The notes under the pieces are model-generated. The model ran no database searches, was not told the origin of the DNA, and saw nothing but the letters and a program-made list of their open reading frames with translations. Of a stretch of DNA of 8,919 nucleotides, positions 1 to 5,877 are shown piece by piece. Position numbers and translations under genes: made by a program. Origin of the DNA: an uncultured Roseiflexaceae bacterium (GTDB lineage: Bacteria > Chloroflexota > Chloroflexia > Chloroflexales > Roseiflexaceae); the NCBI GenBank assembly GCA_903868295.1, contig CAIPUQ010000289.1:1-8919 (forward strand). The letters run 5' to 3'. Position 1 is the first letter of the stretch, and each line of letters starts with the position of its first letter.

Positions 1-179
1 CGTGCAGCGGGTGCGTACCCGACACTCTGCAGACCACTCTCGAGCCGTTCTGAGTCCGAGATGTTCATTTGACAGCCGACGGTCCACACATAATAGCGAC
101 GCTCGCGTGGTGTGTCATCACGCGAAGTCGTCGCCGGTGCGCTCATCATGAGAGGGATATCCTGCATCTGCCGATACAT
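1..179 (-). CDS. miaB: tRNA-2-methylthio-N6-dimethylallyladenosine synthase MiaB, N-terminal part (runs off the left edge)
   Basis: MiaB is a radical-SAM methylthiotransferase that adds a methylthio group to isopentenyl-adenosine 37 of tRNAs reading codons that begin with U. The visible 59 residues contain YYVWTVGCQMNISDSERLE at residues 29-47, the start of the UPF0004 domain. Cys36 in GCQMN is the first of three cysteines that hold the auxiliary 4Fe-4S cluster. GCQMN followed by SER favours MiaB over its relatives RimO and MtaB. The start is the ATG at 177-179: an in-frame TAG lies four codons upstream and no other start codon lies between, so translation cannot begin earlier. Residues 1-28 are a low-complexity lead-in, and starts at Met5, Met11 or Met12 remain possible. 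The ribosome site is weak (AAGG directly against the ATG). The radical-SAM CxxxCxxC motif and TRAM domain lie outside the window. Confidence 0.9.
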   Translation of the reverse strand, partial: MYRQMQDIPLMMSAPATTSRDDTPRERRYYVWTVGCQMNISDSERLESGLQSVGYAPAA

Positions 180-204
180 CCTTGCTCGATACTACTAAAA
201 AGTA

Positions 205-213
205 AGTATAGCA
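205..213 (-). promoter_or_regulatory. Extended -10 promoter of miaB
   Basis: On the minus strand the sequence TGC-TATACT fits an extended -10 element (TGn followed by a 5/6 match to TATAAT). It sits in the 50-bp gap between the upstream gene's stop and the miaB ATG. Transcription would start about 20 bases before the start codon. No good -35 hexamer is present, which is usual for extended -10 promoters. Confidence 0.5.
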
Positions 214-229
214 CAAGTCGAGGTGCGGT

Positions 230-895
230 TTACCAAATCAACATCGGTAAATCGGTATTGACGCTCATCTGTGCGCCTTCCATCAGCGAGTTGAGGCACT
301 TCATCGTCGCATGCTTTGGTGACACATCGAATTGCTGCATCAACCCACGCAACATGTGGAGCTCGCGGAGCAATGCAGGTGCGGAGCCAAACGAAAACAA
401 TTCGACATCGTCTTCTTCGGGATCTTCACCTTCTGCGTCTGCTTCAGGCAAAAACCAAATGGGTTCGGGGAAGTCGATGGGCAAGTAATACCCGTCGATT
501 GCTTGATGTTTGATGAGATGGGGGAACTGCGTGTCGATTTCGTCTTCCCAGATTTGTTCGAGCAGTGGATCGACGTCGTCTTCTTCTTTGGACGGTCGGT
601 TCAAAATGGACTGGAAATCCATGCCGTTTTCGAGATATGCGGCGACCAGGCAGAGGCGATCGAGGTCAACTCCGTGACGAATACCACCCTCCCAGATGTT
701 GGTCCCGGGATTCGCCATCAAATCAATGATGATTTCTTCGCTGCGCAACAAATCTTGGATTTCTTGCACCCATTCACGCTCCGACTCGAATGCTGCACGG
801 TCTTCTTGGGGAGTAACGGTGAAAATAGAACCGACGACGAGATTCAATTCATAATCTTGCTCATCGTAGCGCGGTGATTGCGATTTATTGCTCAC
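230..895 (-). CDS. Unrecognised acidic cytosolic protein, 221 aa
   Basis: I do not recognise a family. The start is taken as GTG at 893-895: GAGGAG lies six bases upstream, whereas the longer reading from an ATG at 952 has no ribosome site and adds a Cys-rich lead-in. The protein has no signal peptide and no membrane segment, so it is probably cytosolic. It is strongly acidic, with a Glu/Asp-rich stretch at residues 151-165 and another near 103-121. Hydrophobic and aromatic clusters (ANPGTNIWEGG near 61-71, YYLPIDFPEPIWFLP near 136-150) suggest a folded domain on either side of the acidic stretch. It ends in the hydrophobic MLIW. The gene lies 50 bp upstream of miaB on the same strand and is divergent from the secreted protease gene. 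An antisense frame at 332-877 is also open, but it lacks the ribosome site and looks non-coding. Confidence is high that this is a gene; its function is unknown. Confidence 0.75.
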   Translation of the reverse strand: MSNKSQSPRYDEQDYELNLVVGSIFTVTPQEDRAAFESEREWVQEIQDLLRSEEIIIDLMANPGTNIWEGGIRHGVDLDRLCLVAAYLENGMDFQSILNRPSKEEDDVDPLLEQIWEDEIDTQFPHLIKHQAIDGYYLPIDFPEPIWFLPEADAEGEDPEEDDVELFSFGSAPALLRELHMLRGLMQQFDVSPKHATMKCLNSLMEGAQMSVNTDLPMLIW

Positions 896-930
896 AAGAG
901 GCTCCTCTATGGATGTTTCATAACGTGATA

Positions 931-959
931 AGCATACACAATCACAGCCCAATGCGCAA
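931..959 (-). promoter_or_regulatory. Weak candidate promoter for the acidic protein gene
   Basis: On the minus strand TTGCGC (954-959) and TATGCT (931-936) are separated by 17 bases, the ideal spacing. The hexamers match consensus at only 3/6 and 4/6 positions. It lies 35 bases before the GTG start in the divergent spacer 896-1068. No equally spaced pair was found for the plus-strand protease gene; TAAAAT at 1036-1041 is the best -10-like hexamer there, without a good -35. Confidence 0.3.
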
Positions 960-1068
960 CGTCATGCATGAGGTCAGCAGGGAACGAATAGCCGTGTGGG
1001 CGCGTCTCGTAGATACACGCGGAGTTCTTGCAGTGTAAAATAATGCGAATGAAGTCACAGGGTAGTAT

Positions 1069-2883
1069 ATGCGTCACATTGTTGTCGGTCTATTGGCGTT
1101 TGTCATGCTCATCGGTGTATATCTCCCTGCCCAGGCAGATCAGCTCTACACCCCACGTATTGTGGGCGGAACAGAAGCAGTCCCCAATGAGTTCCCATTT
1201 ACGGCGTATCTCTATTGGTCGAGCGGGATTACCAGTCATCGATGCGGTGGGACGCTCTTGAGCCCGACATGGGTCTTGACCGCTGCGCATTGTGTGTCAG
1301 GCTACGGTGCGTCATCTTTTCGCGTTGCAATGGGGATGCATTCACGTTATGGGGTCAACACGTATGCGCAGACGAGTGCCATTAAGCGCATTATTAATCA
1401 TCCGAATTACAATGCCAGCATATATGACTATGACATCGCGCTGCTCGAACTCGTTACTCCCATGACCATGACGGCACAGGTAGGGTTGGCTGAGCCGGGA
1501 TTTTTACCGGGATCGTCGGCACTCTACGCAGATGGTGTGCCTGCGGTCGTGGCGGGGTGGGGAACGACTACGTACGGCGGGAGTTCTGCTTCTACCCTGC
1601 GAAAAGTCACCGTACCCATTGTCCAGAATGACCGTTGTGACGATGCATACGGGCTACTCAGCACACCACAACCAATCACCACTCGCATGCTCTGCGCTGG
1701 CGACTACGATGTTGGTGGGATCGACGCCTGTCAAGGTGATAGCGGCGGCCCGTTGTTTACGGTCAATGCAGGGACGTTCACGGTAATCGGCATTGTGAGC
1801 TCGGGCGAAGGGTGTGCCTGGAAGGACTATCCGGGGATTTATACCCGCGTATCTTTTTTCGAGAGCTGGATAACATCCTACACCGGTACCTTGGGACCCG
1901 TCGAGACGCTGACGCCATCAATGTCGCCGACAGCATCCCAAACCCGTACGTCTACACGCACGCCGACGGCAACCGCTACCCGAACCGCGACGCGCACCCC
2001 GACTCCCACCATGACGCCGACGGTTACACCGACACCGCTGCCTATCGCATTCAAACATGTCGCCAGCGGTGCGTCGTTTTCTGTGGCGGCGATGTATAAC
2101 GGGTCGTTGGTTTCGTGGGGGTTCAATTCACAAGGTCAGTCGAGTATTCCAGTCGCATATACAGGTGTGTTATTTGATGATGTGTCTGCGGGCAACAACT
2201 ATACGATTGCATTGAGCCGCACCGGTCGGGTGTATGGCTGGGGGGCAAATGACTTCCAACAACGAACCATCCCGGCTGCCGCACTATCAGGCGTTACCCA
2301 GATTTCGGCGGGATCGAGTCATGTGCTCGCACTCAAATCTGGCAAGGTCCTGTGTTGGGGCAGCAATTTGTACCAGCAATGTAGCAGCACAAACAAACCG
2401 TTGTCGACGGTGCGCAGTGTTTCGGCCGGGAACGGCTATTCATTGGCGTTGAAAGACACGGGTGAGGTCGTCGGCTGGGGCACAAAGCCACAGTCCCCGG
2501 TAACCATCCCGTCTGCCGCACAAAATGACATCGTTGCAATCAGTGCAGGCACAGACCATGCGCTCGCACTCACCGCTACGGGCCGAGTTATTGGTTGGGG
2601 CGTCAATACCTCTGGCCAAGCAGCACCACCAACCAATCTGCGTGATGTCATTGCAATCAGTGCGGGCAATGGGTTTTCGCTGGCGCTCAAACGCAACGGC
2701 ACTGTGGTGGGATGGGGCAAGAATACGGTTGGGCAAATCACGATTCCCGCAGTAACCAATGCAATATCCATCGCGGCGGGTCAACTCAACAGCGTGATTG
2801 GATTACGCAACGGTGCTGTCGTGGTGCTGGGTTCGGCTGCACTCGACGCCAAGGTCACGCGTACCCCGACGCGCACGCGTTAG
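1069..2883 (+). CDS. Secreted trypsin-like serine protease fused to a seven-blade RCC1-like propeller, 604 aa
   Basis: A family S1 endopeptidase predicted to act outside the cell. A Sec signal peptide covers residues 1-23 (cleavage after AQA). The activation site is Arg30 before IVGG, so trypsin-like cleavage would expose the new N-terminus Ile31. The catalytic triad is His74 (TAAHC), Asp122 (DYDIAL) and Ser225 (GDSGGP). Asp219, six residues before the serine, is the S1-pocket Asp that gives Arg/Lys specificity. Cysteine pairs 59/75, 190/209 and 221/249 match the three core disulfides. The usual Trp of the SWG segment is Ser245 (VSSGEG). A Thr/Pro/Arg linker spans about 272-325, then seven repeats of 38-41 residues at 326-589, six with a WG dipeptide (350, 391, 430, 470, 510, 549) and one degenerate (LG at 587). 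The tail TRTPTRTR repeats the linker style. The ATG has AGGG six bases upstream. A second protease gene follows. Confidence 0.93.
   Translation: MRHIVVGLLAFVMLIGVYLPAQADQLYTPRIVGGTEAVPNEFPFTAYLYWSSGITSHRCGGTLLSPTWVLTAAHCVSGYGASSFRVAMGMHSRYGVNTYAQTSAIKRIINHPNYNASIYDYDIALLELVTPMTMTAQVGLAEPGFLPGSSALYADGVPAVVAGWGTTTYGGSSASTLRKVTVPIVQNDRCDDAYGLLSTPQPITTRMLCAGDYDVGGIDACQGDSGGPLFTVNAGTFTVIGIVSSGEGCAWKDYPGIYTRVSFFESWITSYTGTLGPVETLTPSMSPTASQTRTSTRTPTATATRTATRTPTPTMTPTVTPTPLPIAFKHVASGASFSVAAMYNGSLVSWGFNSQGQSSIPVAYTGVLFDDVSAGNNYTIALSRTGRVYGWGANDFQQRTIPAAALSGVTQISAGSSHVLALKSGKVLCWGSNLYQQCSSTNKPLSTVRSVSAGNGYSLALKDTGEVVGWGTKPQSPVTIPSAAQNDIVAISAGTDHALALTATGRVIGWGVNTSGQAAPPTNLRDVIAISAGNGFSLALKRNGTVVGWGKNTVGQITIPAVTNAISIAAGQLNSVIGLRNGAVVVLGSAALDAKVTRTPTRTR
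1882..2043 (+). repeat. Thr/Pro/Arg-rich low-complexity linker coding region
   Basis: Residues 272-325 of the protease are built from Thr-Pro, Thr-Ala and Thr-Arg units such as RTPTATATRTATRTPTP. The DNA is a degenerate array of ACG/ACC/CCG codons. It separates the protease domain from the propeller. Linkers of this composition are common in exported proteins of Chloroflexota, where they act as extended spacers that may be glycosylated; that role is inferred here. Confidence 0.85.
2044..2835 (+). repeat. Seven RCC1-like repeats (beta-propeller) within the protease gene
   Basis: Each unit reads roughly V-x-x-I/V-S-A-G-x-x-x-S/T-x-A-L-x-x-x-G-x-V-x-x-W-G. The tryptophans of WG are 41, 39, 40, 40 and 39 residues apart, and the final unit has lost the Trp. 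Blades 5 and 6 also share identical DNA (ttgcaatcagtgc at 2534-2546 and 2651-2663, exactly 117 bases or 39 codons apart), which points to duplication of units. Such propellers usually bind proteins or carbohydrates; the ligand cannot be read from the sequence. Confidence 0.88.
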
Positions 2884-2940
2884 GCGCATCCCTATCAATT
2901 TCGTCAGCAGCATTGAACGAATCGGACACGTGCAGCGTCT

Positions 2941-2953
2941 GTACATCATGTAC
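2941..2953. repeat. Perfect 13-bp palindrome between the two protease genes
   Basis: GTACAT-C-ATGTAC has 6-bp arms about one base. It lies in the 95-bp spacer between the stop of the first protease gene and the start of the second, 26 bases before the second ATG. It could be a small operator or chance. No terminator and no convincing promoter were seen in this spacer, so the two genes may be cotranscribed. Confidence 0.35.
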
Positions 2954-2978
2954 GGTTGATGCAGTGGAAGAGGATTTG

Positions 2979-3812
2979 ATGAAGCGACTACTTGTTTTTC
3001 TATTGGTGATTTTTGCGCTGTCATATCGGTTACCATCGGCACATGCACAACTGATTGCTCGTCCAACGATTGTCGGCGGGTCCGTCGCAACGAAGGCAGA
3101 GTTCCCGTACCAGGTACTGGTTCTGGTTAATGGGTATATGTGCGGAGGATCGTTGATTGCGAATCAATATGTGTTGACCGCAGCACACTGTACCGTAGAT
3201 GATTTTGGGAATCCATATGTAGCTTCCAAGTTCACGATTTATGCCGGTCTACAAAATATGGGTTCATTGGCAAGAAACAGCCTGAATCCTTACCTCCAAA
3301 AACAACTAGTTTCTGTGGTTGCAGTCCATCCAAACTACGATCCTGACTCCCAAGACTATGATGTCGCGGTACTCAAACTTAAATCAGCTGTTAGTCCGAG
3401 TGCAGGGATAAAGGTTGTCAAGATTGCAACTACCGCACCTTCGTACTTTCCACTGTATGCGAGTCGAACCATCGCAACAGTGTCAGGCTGGGGCACGACG
3501 ACGAGTGACGGCAATGTTTCAAATGTGCTGCGCAAGGTACAAGTGCCGATGGTGTCGACTGCCGCGTGCAATGCGTATTATGGCGGCGGGATAACCGGCC
3601 GCATGGCTTGCGCAGGGTATGCGATTGGCGGCAAAGACTCTTGCCAGGGTGACAGTGGTGGCCCGTTGGTGACGAACCAGGGCAGCACAAAAATCCAAAT
3701 AGGGATAGTCAGTTGGGGCAATCAGTGTGCATTAGCACGCTATCCAGGTGTGTATACGAAGGTGTCTACCGTTTTTCCATGGATAAAAGCACAAGCGAAA
3801 CTCACGTATTGA
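2979..3812 (+). CDS. Secreted trypsin-like serine protease, single domain, 277 aa
   Basis: A second family S1 protease predicted to be exported. The start is the ATG at 2979, preceded at 2966-2973 by the strong ribosome site GGAAGAGG; the frame is open upstream but that part shows no coding character. A signal peptide MKRLLVFLLVIFALS... ends at about Ala23 (AHA). The triad is His70 (TAAHC), Asp128 (DYDVAV) and Ser226 (GDSGGP), with Asp220 at the base of the S1 pocket indicating Arg/Lys preference. Trp246 in SWG is present, unlike in the neighbour. Cysteine pairs 55/71, 197/211 and 222/250 match the core disulfides. The residue before IVGG is Thr30 (ARPTIVGG), so the activation site is not a trypsin site. 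No C-terminal accessory domain follows. The gene lies 95 bp after the first protease gene and ends just before a strong terminator. The two proteases share similar cores and probably arose by duplication. Confidence 0.93.
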   Translation: MKRLLVFLLVIFALSYRLPSAHAQLIARPTIVGGSVATKAEFPYQVLVLVNGYMCGGSLIANQYVLTAAHCTVDDFGNPYVASKFTIYAGLQNMGSLARNSLNPYLQKQLVSVVAVHPNYDPDSQDYDVAVLKLKSAVSPSAGIKVVKIATTAPSYFPLYASRTIATVSGWGTTTSDGNVSNVLRKVQVPMVSTAACNAYYGGGITGRMACAGYAIGGKDSCQGDSGGPLVTNQGSTKIQIGIVSWGNQCALARYPGVYTKVSTVFPWIKAQAKLTY

Positions 3813-3827
3813 TCAAACTTGGTGCCT

Positions 3828-3868
3828 GCCCATCGTGCTCTGTTTGAGCGCGGTGGGCTATTATTTTT
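3828..3868 (+). terminator. Strong intrinsic terminator of the protease unit
   Basis: Arms 3828-3840 and 3846-3858 form a 13-bp stem with two G-U pairs and a 5-base loop (TGTTT). The stem is followed by TATTATTTTT at 3859-3868. It begins 15 bases after the second protease's stop. On the minus strand the two G-U pairs become A-C mismatches and no T-run follows, so the element favours plus-strand termination. The stop codon of the convergent kinase gene lies inside the T-tract. Confidence 0.88.
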
Positions 3869-4799
3869 GATGGTGTGCCTCGTAGTGTGCAGCGACGCGT
3901 GCAAATGCATCGACAGAGGACAAGACACGTGCGGGTACGGTTTGTTCTTCTTCGTAGCACCACCACGCCGAGAGGACCATGAGCGCGTAGTTCCAACCGG
4001 CGATTGTTGCTGCGGGGATTGCAAGCACCGACGAAAGCAGCTCAATGCGTCGTACGGTAAGGGCAACGATGTCGACTCCACTGTCGAGCAAACGGGCTGG
4101 GTTACGCAGGAATGCCGCACATTCTGCTGCCGGGTTACCGATCACGCCTTTGGGGTCAATGATGACCCAGCCAGCGCCGTGTCGCAAAATGTTTTCGTGG
4201 TGCAAGTCACCATGGAGTGCGACGGCTGCTGCTGGTCGATGGAGCCGTTGAAAGAGGGCAATCGCCGCGTCGACATGCAACAAACCGATCCGTTCGACGG
4301 CGGCAGGGTTGGTCTGTGCGAGGGTTGTCAACACCGTAGCCTGTGCCCATATGGTGGGGAGCGGAACGTTGCCTTGGTAGGCTGACCACGACGATTGCAT
4401 GAGGAGTGCAGCGGCGTGTGTCTGAGCATCATCCGTGAGATGCCCATCAACCAGACGTGTGCCAGGGTCCGCAGCCGTCATGAGAAAAGCGCTGTTGGCG
4501 TAATCCACTGCATGGATGTCGACGGCCCCATGCCCGTTGTAGTGCTGCAGCATGGCTACTTCGGTAGCAAACTCGGGATTGTGCGGGGCAGTTTTGAGCA
4601 CGACCGCAGTCCCGCTGTGTCGGATGGTTGCGCTACAGACGTAGTTGTAGCTGAGCGGAAAGTGTGGTCCAAGCACGAGATCCCATTGACCTGCAAGCGT
4701 TGTCAGATGTGCGGGGAGCTGCCTGCACCAGTCGACGCCGCGCTGTCCGTGGATATTGCGCATGGTTGCGACAAATGCATCAGGGACGGGCGGGTGCAT
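3861..4799 (-). CDS. APH(6)/hydroxyurea-kinase family phosphotransferase, 312 aa
   Basis: A small-molecule kinase of the aminoglycoside/hydroxyurea resistance kinase family (APH(6) type), which phosphorylates streptomycin or other hydroxylated compounds with ATP in the cytosol. Visible kinase landmarks are Lys69 (VVLK) and Glu80 for nucleotide phosphates, the Brenner motif HGDLHHEN at 196-203 with catalytic base Asp198 and metal ligand Asn203, and the DFG-like metal site Asp215 in IDPKG, typical of APH(6). Length fits the family (about 270-310). The chosen ATG lies inside the last codons of the upstream regulator gene (20-bp overlap) with a poor ribosome site, which suggests translational coupling. 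Met13 (4763) is an alternative start. Whether it gives streptomycin resistance is not shown: chromosomal homologues in soil and water bacteria often have unknown substrates. Confidence 0.85.
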   Translation of the reverse strand: MHPPVPDAFVATMRNIHGQRGVDWCRQLPAHLTTLAGQWDLVLGPHFPLSYNYVCSATIRHSGTAVVLKTAPHNPEFATEVAMLQHYNGHGAVDIHAVDYANSAFLMTAADPGTRLVDGHLTDDAQTHAAALLMQSSWSAYQGNVPLPTIWAQATVLTTLAQTNPAAVERIGLLHVDAAIALFQRLHRPAAAVALHGDLHHENILRHGAGWVIIDPKGVIGNPAAECAAFLRNPARLLDSGVDIVALTVRRIELLSSVLAIPAATIAGWNYALMVLSAWWCYEEEQTVPARVLSSVDAFARVAAHYEAHHQK

Positions 4800-5481
4800 C
4801 GTTGTCTTGTACCGCTATGAGGACCGCCATGCGGCGGTCGAGCACAACCGTTGCCCGATCAACGGATATCGTCAGTGGTCCATCAAAAGGGGCTGCGGTT
4901 TCGACAATCACCACTTTGCCCGGTACGAGCCCGAGCGATTCGAGGTATTTCAAGCGTTCTGGATATTTGTCACCGCGGACGCGGGTAATGGTGTGTGGGT
5001 GGCCGATGGCGACATCAGCGAGATTGATAGAACTGTGCACAGGCATCGTTCCGTCCATGGCGGGTATGGGTGCTCCGTGAGGGTCGGTTGTCGGATGCCC
5101 GAGCAGCGTCGCGATGCGCGCTTCAAATTTCTCAGAGATGACGTGTTCGAGTCGGTCGGCTTCGTCGTGGACTTCGTCCCATCCAAAGCCCAATGCTTCG
5201 ACGAGATACCGTTCGATGAGTCGATGATGCCGCAATATCTCGAGCGCCACGCGTTCCCCTGCAGGGGTCAATGAGACGCCGTAATAGCGCGTGTGGGTGA
5301 CCAAATGGAGCTCCGCAAGTGTTTTGAGCATGCCCGTTGCCGACGCCGGCCGCACGTTCATGCGTTCGGCGACCCGTGAAGTAGTCACCTGCGCTTGATC
5401 TTGGGAAAGCTCGTAGATGGTTTTGAGATAGTCTTCCATTGCATGGGTGACTGTGGTGGAACGACTGCCGTCTGCTGCCAT
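4780..5481 (-). CDS. DtxR/MntR-family metal-dependent transcriptional regulator with C-terminal FeoA-like domain, 233 aa
   Basis: A dimeric repressor that binds operator DNA when loaded with Mn(II) or Fe(II). The start is the ATG at 5481: GGTGAGG (5487-5493) lies five bases upstream. An upstream TTG at 5505 is also in frame but has no comparable site. The winged helix-turn-helix spans about residues 12-75, the metal-binding dimerisation domain about 76-140, and an SH3-like FeoA domain about 150-224. Aligned to DtxR, the ligands are Asp17 (Met10), His86 (His79), Glu90 (Glu83), His105 (His98), Asp109 (Cys102), Glu112 (Glu105) and His113 (His106). The Asp at both the Met10 and Cys102 positions resembles MntR (Asp8, Glu99), so Mn(II) sensing is inferred. 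Lys20 replaces MntR Glu11. A perfect inverted repeat lies just upstream and may be an autoregulatory operator. The kinase gene overlaps its 3' end. Confidence 0.92.
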   Translation of the reverse strand: MAADGSRSTTVTHAMEDYLKTIYELSQDQAQVTTSRVAERMNVRPASATGMLKTLAELHLVTHTRYYGVSLTPAGERVALEILRHHRLIERYLVEALGFGWDEVHDEADRLEHVISEKFEARIATLLGHPTTDPHGAPIPAMDGTMPVHSSINLADVAIGHPHTITRVRGDKYPERLKYLESLGLVPGKVVIVETAAPFDGPLTISVDRATVVLDRRMAVLIAVQDNDAPARP

Positions 5482-5507
5482 GATGACCTCACCCACATCT
5501 GCCAAAG

Positions 5508-5539
5508 TACAGGCGACGTCGTACCTGACGTCGCCTGTA
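5508..5539. promoter_or_regulatory. 13-bp perfect inverted repeat in the regulator leader (operator or terminator hairpin)
   Basis: Arms 5508-5520 (tacaggcgacgtc) and 5527-5539 are perfect complements about a 6-base centre. The repeat abuts the -10 hexamer of the regulator's likely promoter, so it would cover positions from about +1. On the minus strand only CTTT follows it, too short for a convincing intrinsic terminator. An operator for the adjacent metalloregulator is the preferred reading; terminator of the oxidase operon is the alternative. Confidence 0.6.
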
Positions 5540-5570
5540 GTCTAGCATACGCAACGGTGAGCCATGTTAA
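5539..5570 (-). promoter_or_regulatory. Candidate promoter of the metalloregulator gene
   Basis: On the minus strand TTAACA (5565-5570, 5/6 match to -35) overlaps the stop codon of the preceding gene. Two -10 readings follow: TATGCT (5544-5549, 15-base spacer) or the extended -10 TGC-TAGACT (5539-5547). Either would give a separate transcript for regulator and kinase. Confidence 0.45.
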
Positions 5571-5839
5571 CGCGGCATGATTGCGCGGCCTCTAATAAAC
5601 AACAGCAATGTACCGCAACCCGCACCAACGCCCGCAAGGCCGACCAGTATCGGGATGGTACTATTGCGTTGCAACGGGACGCCACACACAAATTCCCAGA
5701 GCTGTGTTGGTGATGCAAGGATTGCAGCGATGTCTTGCGTATATGCATAGGCAAACAAGAGGCAACAAACGGATAATCCCCAACATAGTGCGCCGCCGAA
5801 CTGAAGGACGAACTCATGTTTGGCAAGTGATGTGAACAT
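5567..5839 (-). CDS. Small two-helix membrane protein of the oxidase operon, 90 aa
   Basis: No family is recognised. The start is the ATG at 5839, with AGGGA (5846-5850) upstream; a longer open frame to 5941 runs back into the end of subunit I and is not needed. Two hydrophobic segments, about residues 14-33 and 62-82, are joined by a loop with one Cys (Cys52) and a charged, basic C-terminus (RGRAIMPR). Segment one contains three cysteines (19, 24, 25). The gene follows subunit I of the ba3-type oxidase after 49 bp on the same strand, so it may be an accessory or assembly subunit, but that rests on position alone. Small unassigned membrane proteins commonly trail heme-copper oxidase genes. 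It is preceded by a strong hairpin that abuts its ribosome site. Confidence 0.7.
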   Translation of the reverse strand: MFTSLAKHEFVLQFGGALCWGLSVCCLLFAYAYTQDIAAILASPTQLWEFVCGVPLQRNSTIPILVGLAGVGAGCGTLLLFIRGRAIMPR

Positions 5840-5850
5840 GCTGATTCCCT

Positions 5851-5877
5851 TGCGGAGGGATGCCCCATCCCTCCGCA
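5851..5877 (-). promoter_or_regulatory. Intercistronic 12-bp hairpin between oxidase subunit I and the small membrane protein
   Basis: TGCGGAGGGATG, a 3-base loop, and its perfect complement form a 12-bp GC-rich stem in the minus-strand transcript. The base of the stem directly touches the AGGGA ribosome site of the downstream gene. No T-tract follows on either strand, so it is not a standard terminator. It may protect the upstream mRNA end or limit expression of the downstream gene. Confidence 0.65.

Noticed and set aside
332..877. 181-codon open frame on the plus strand
   Set aside because: It is antisense to the acidic protein gene, has no ribosome site, and its sequence has no family-like features. 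The minus-strand frame has GAGGAG properly placed before a GTG.
1878..2126. Val-Gly-Arg repetitive open frame on the minus strand
   Set aside because: It is the mirror image of the Thr/Pro/Arg linker codons of the protease gene, and its repetitive look comes from that.
2712..2978. Upstream extension of the second protease gene in the same frame
   Set aside because: The frame overlaps the end of the first protease gene out of phase, and the strong ribosome site and signal peptide place the start at 2979.
3819..4385. 188-codon Cys-rich open frame on the plus strand
   Set aside because: It is antisense to the kinase gene, which has clear catalytic motifs; the high Cys content is what random reverse frames give here.
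4756..5274. 172-codon open frame on the plus strand
   Set aside because: It is antisense to the metalloregulator and kinase genes, with no ribosome site and no recognisable domain.
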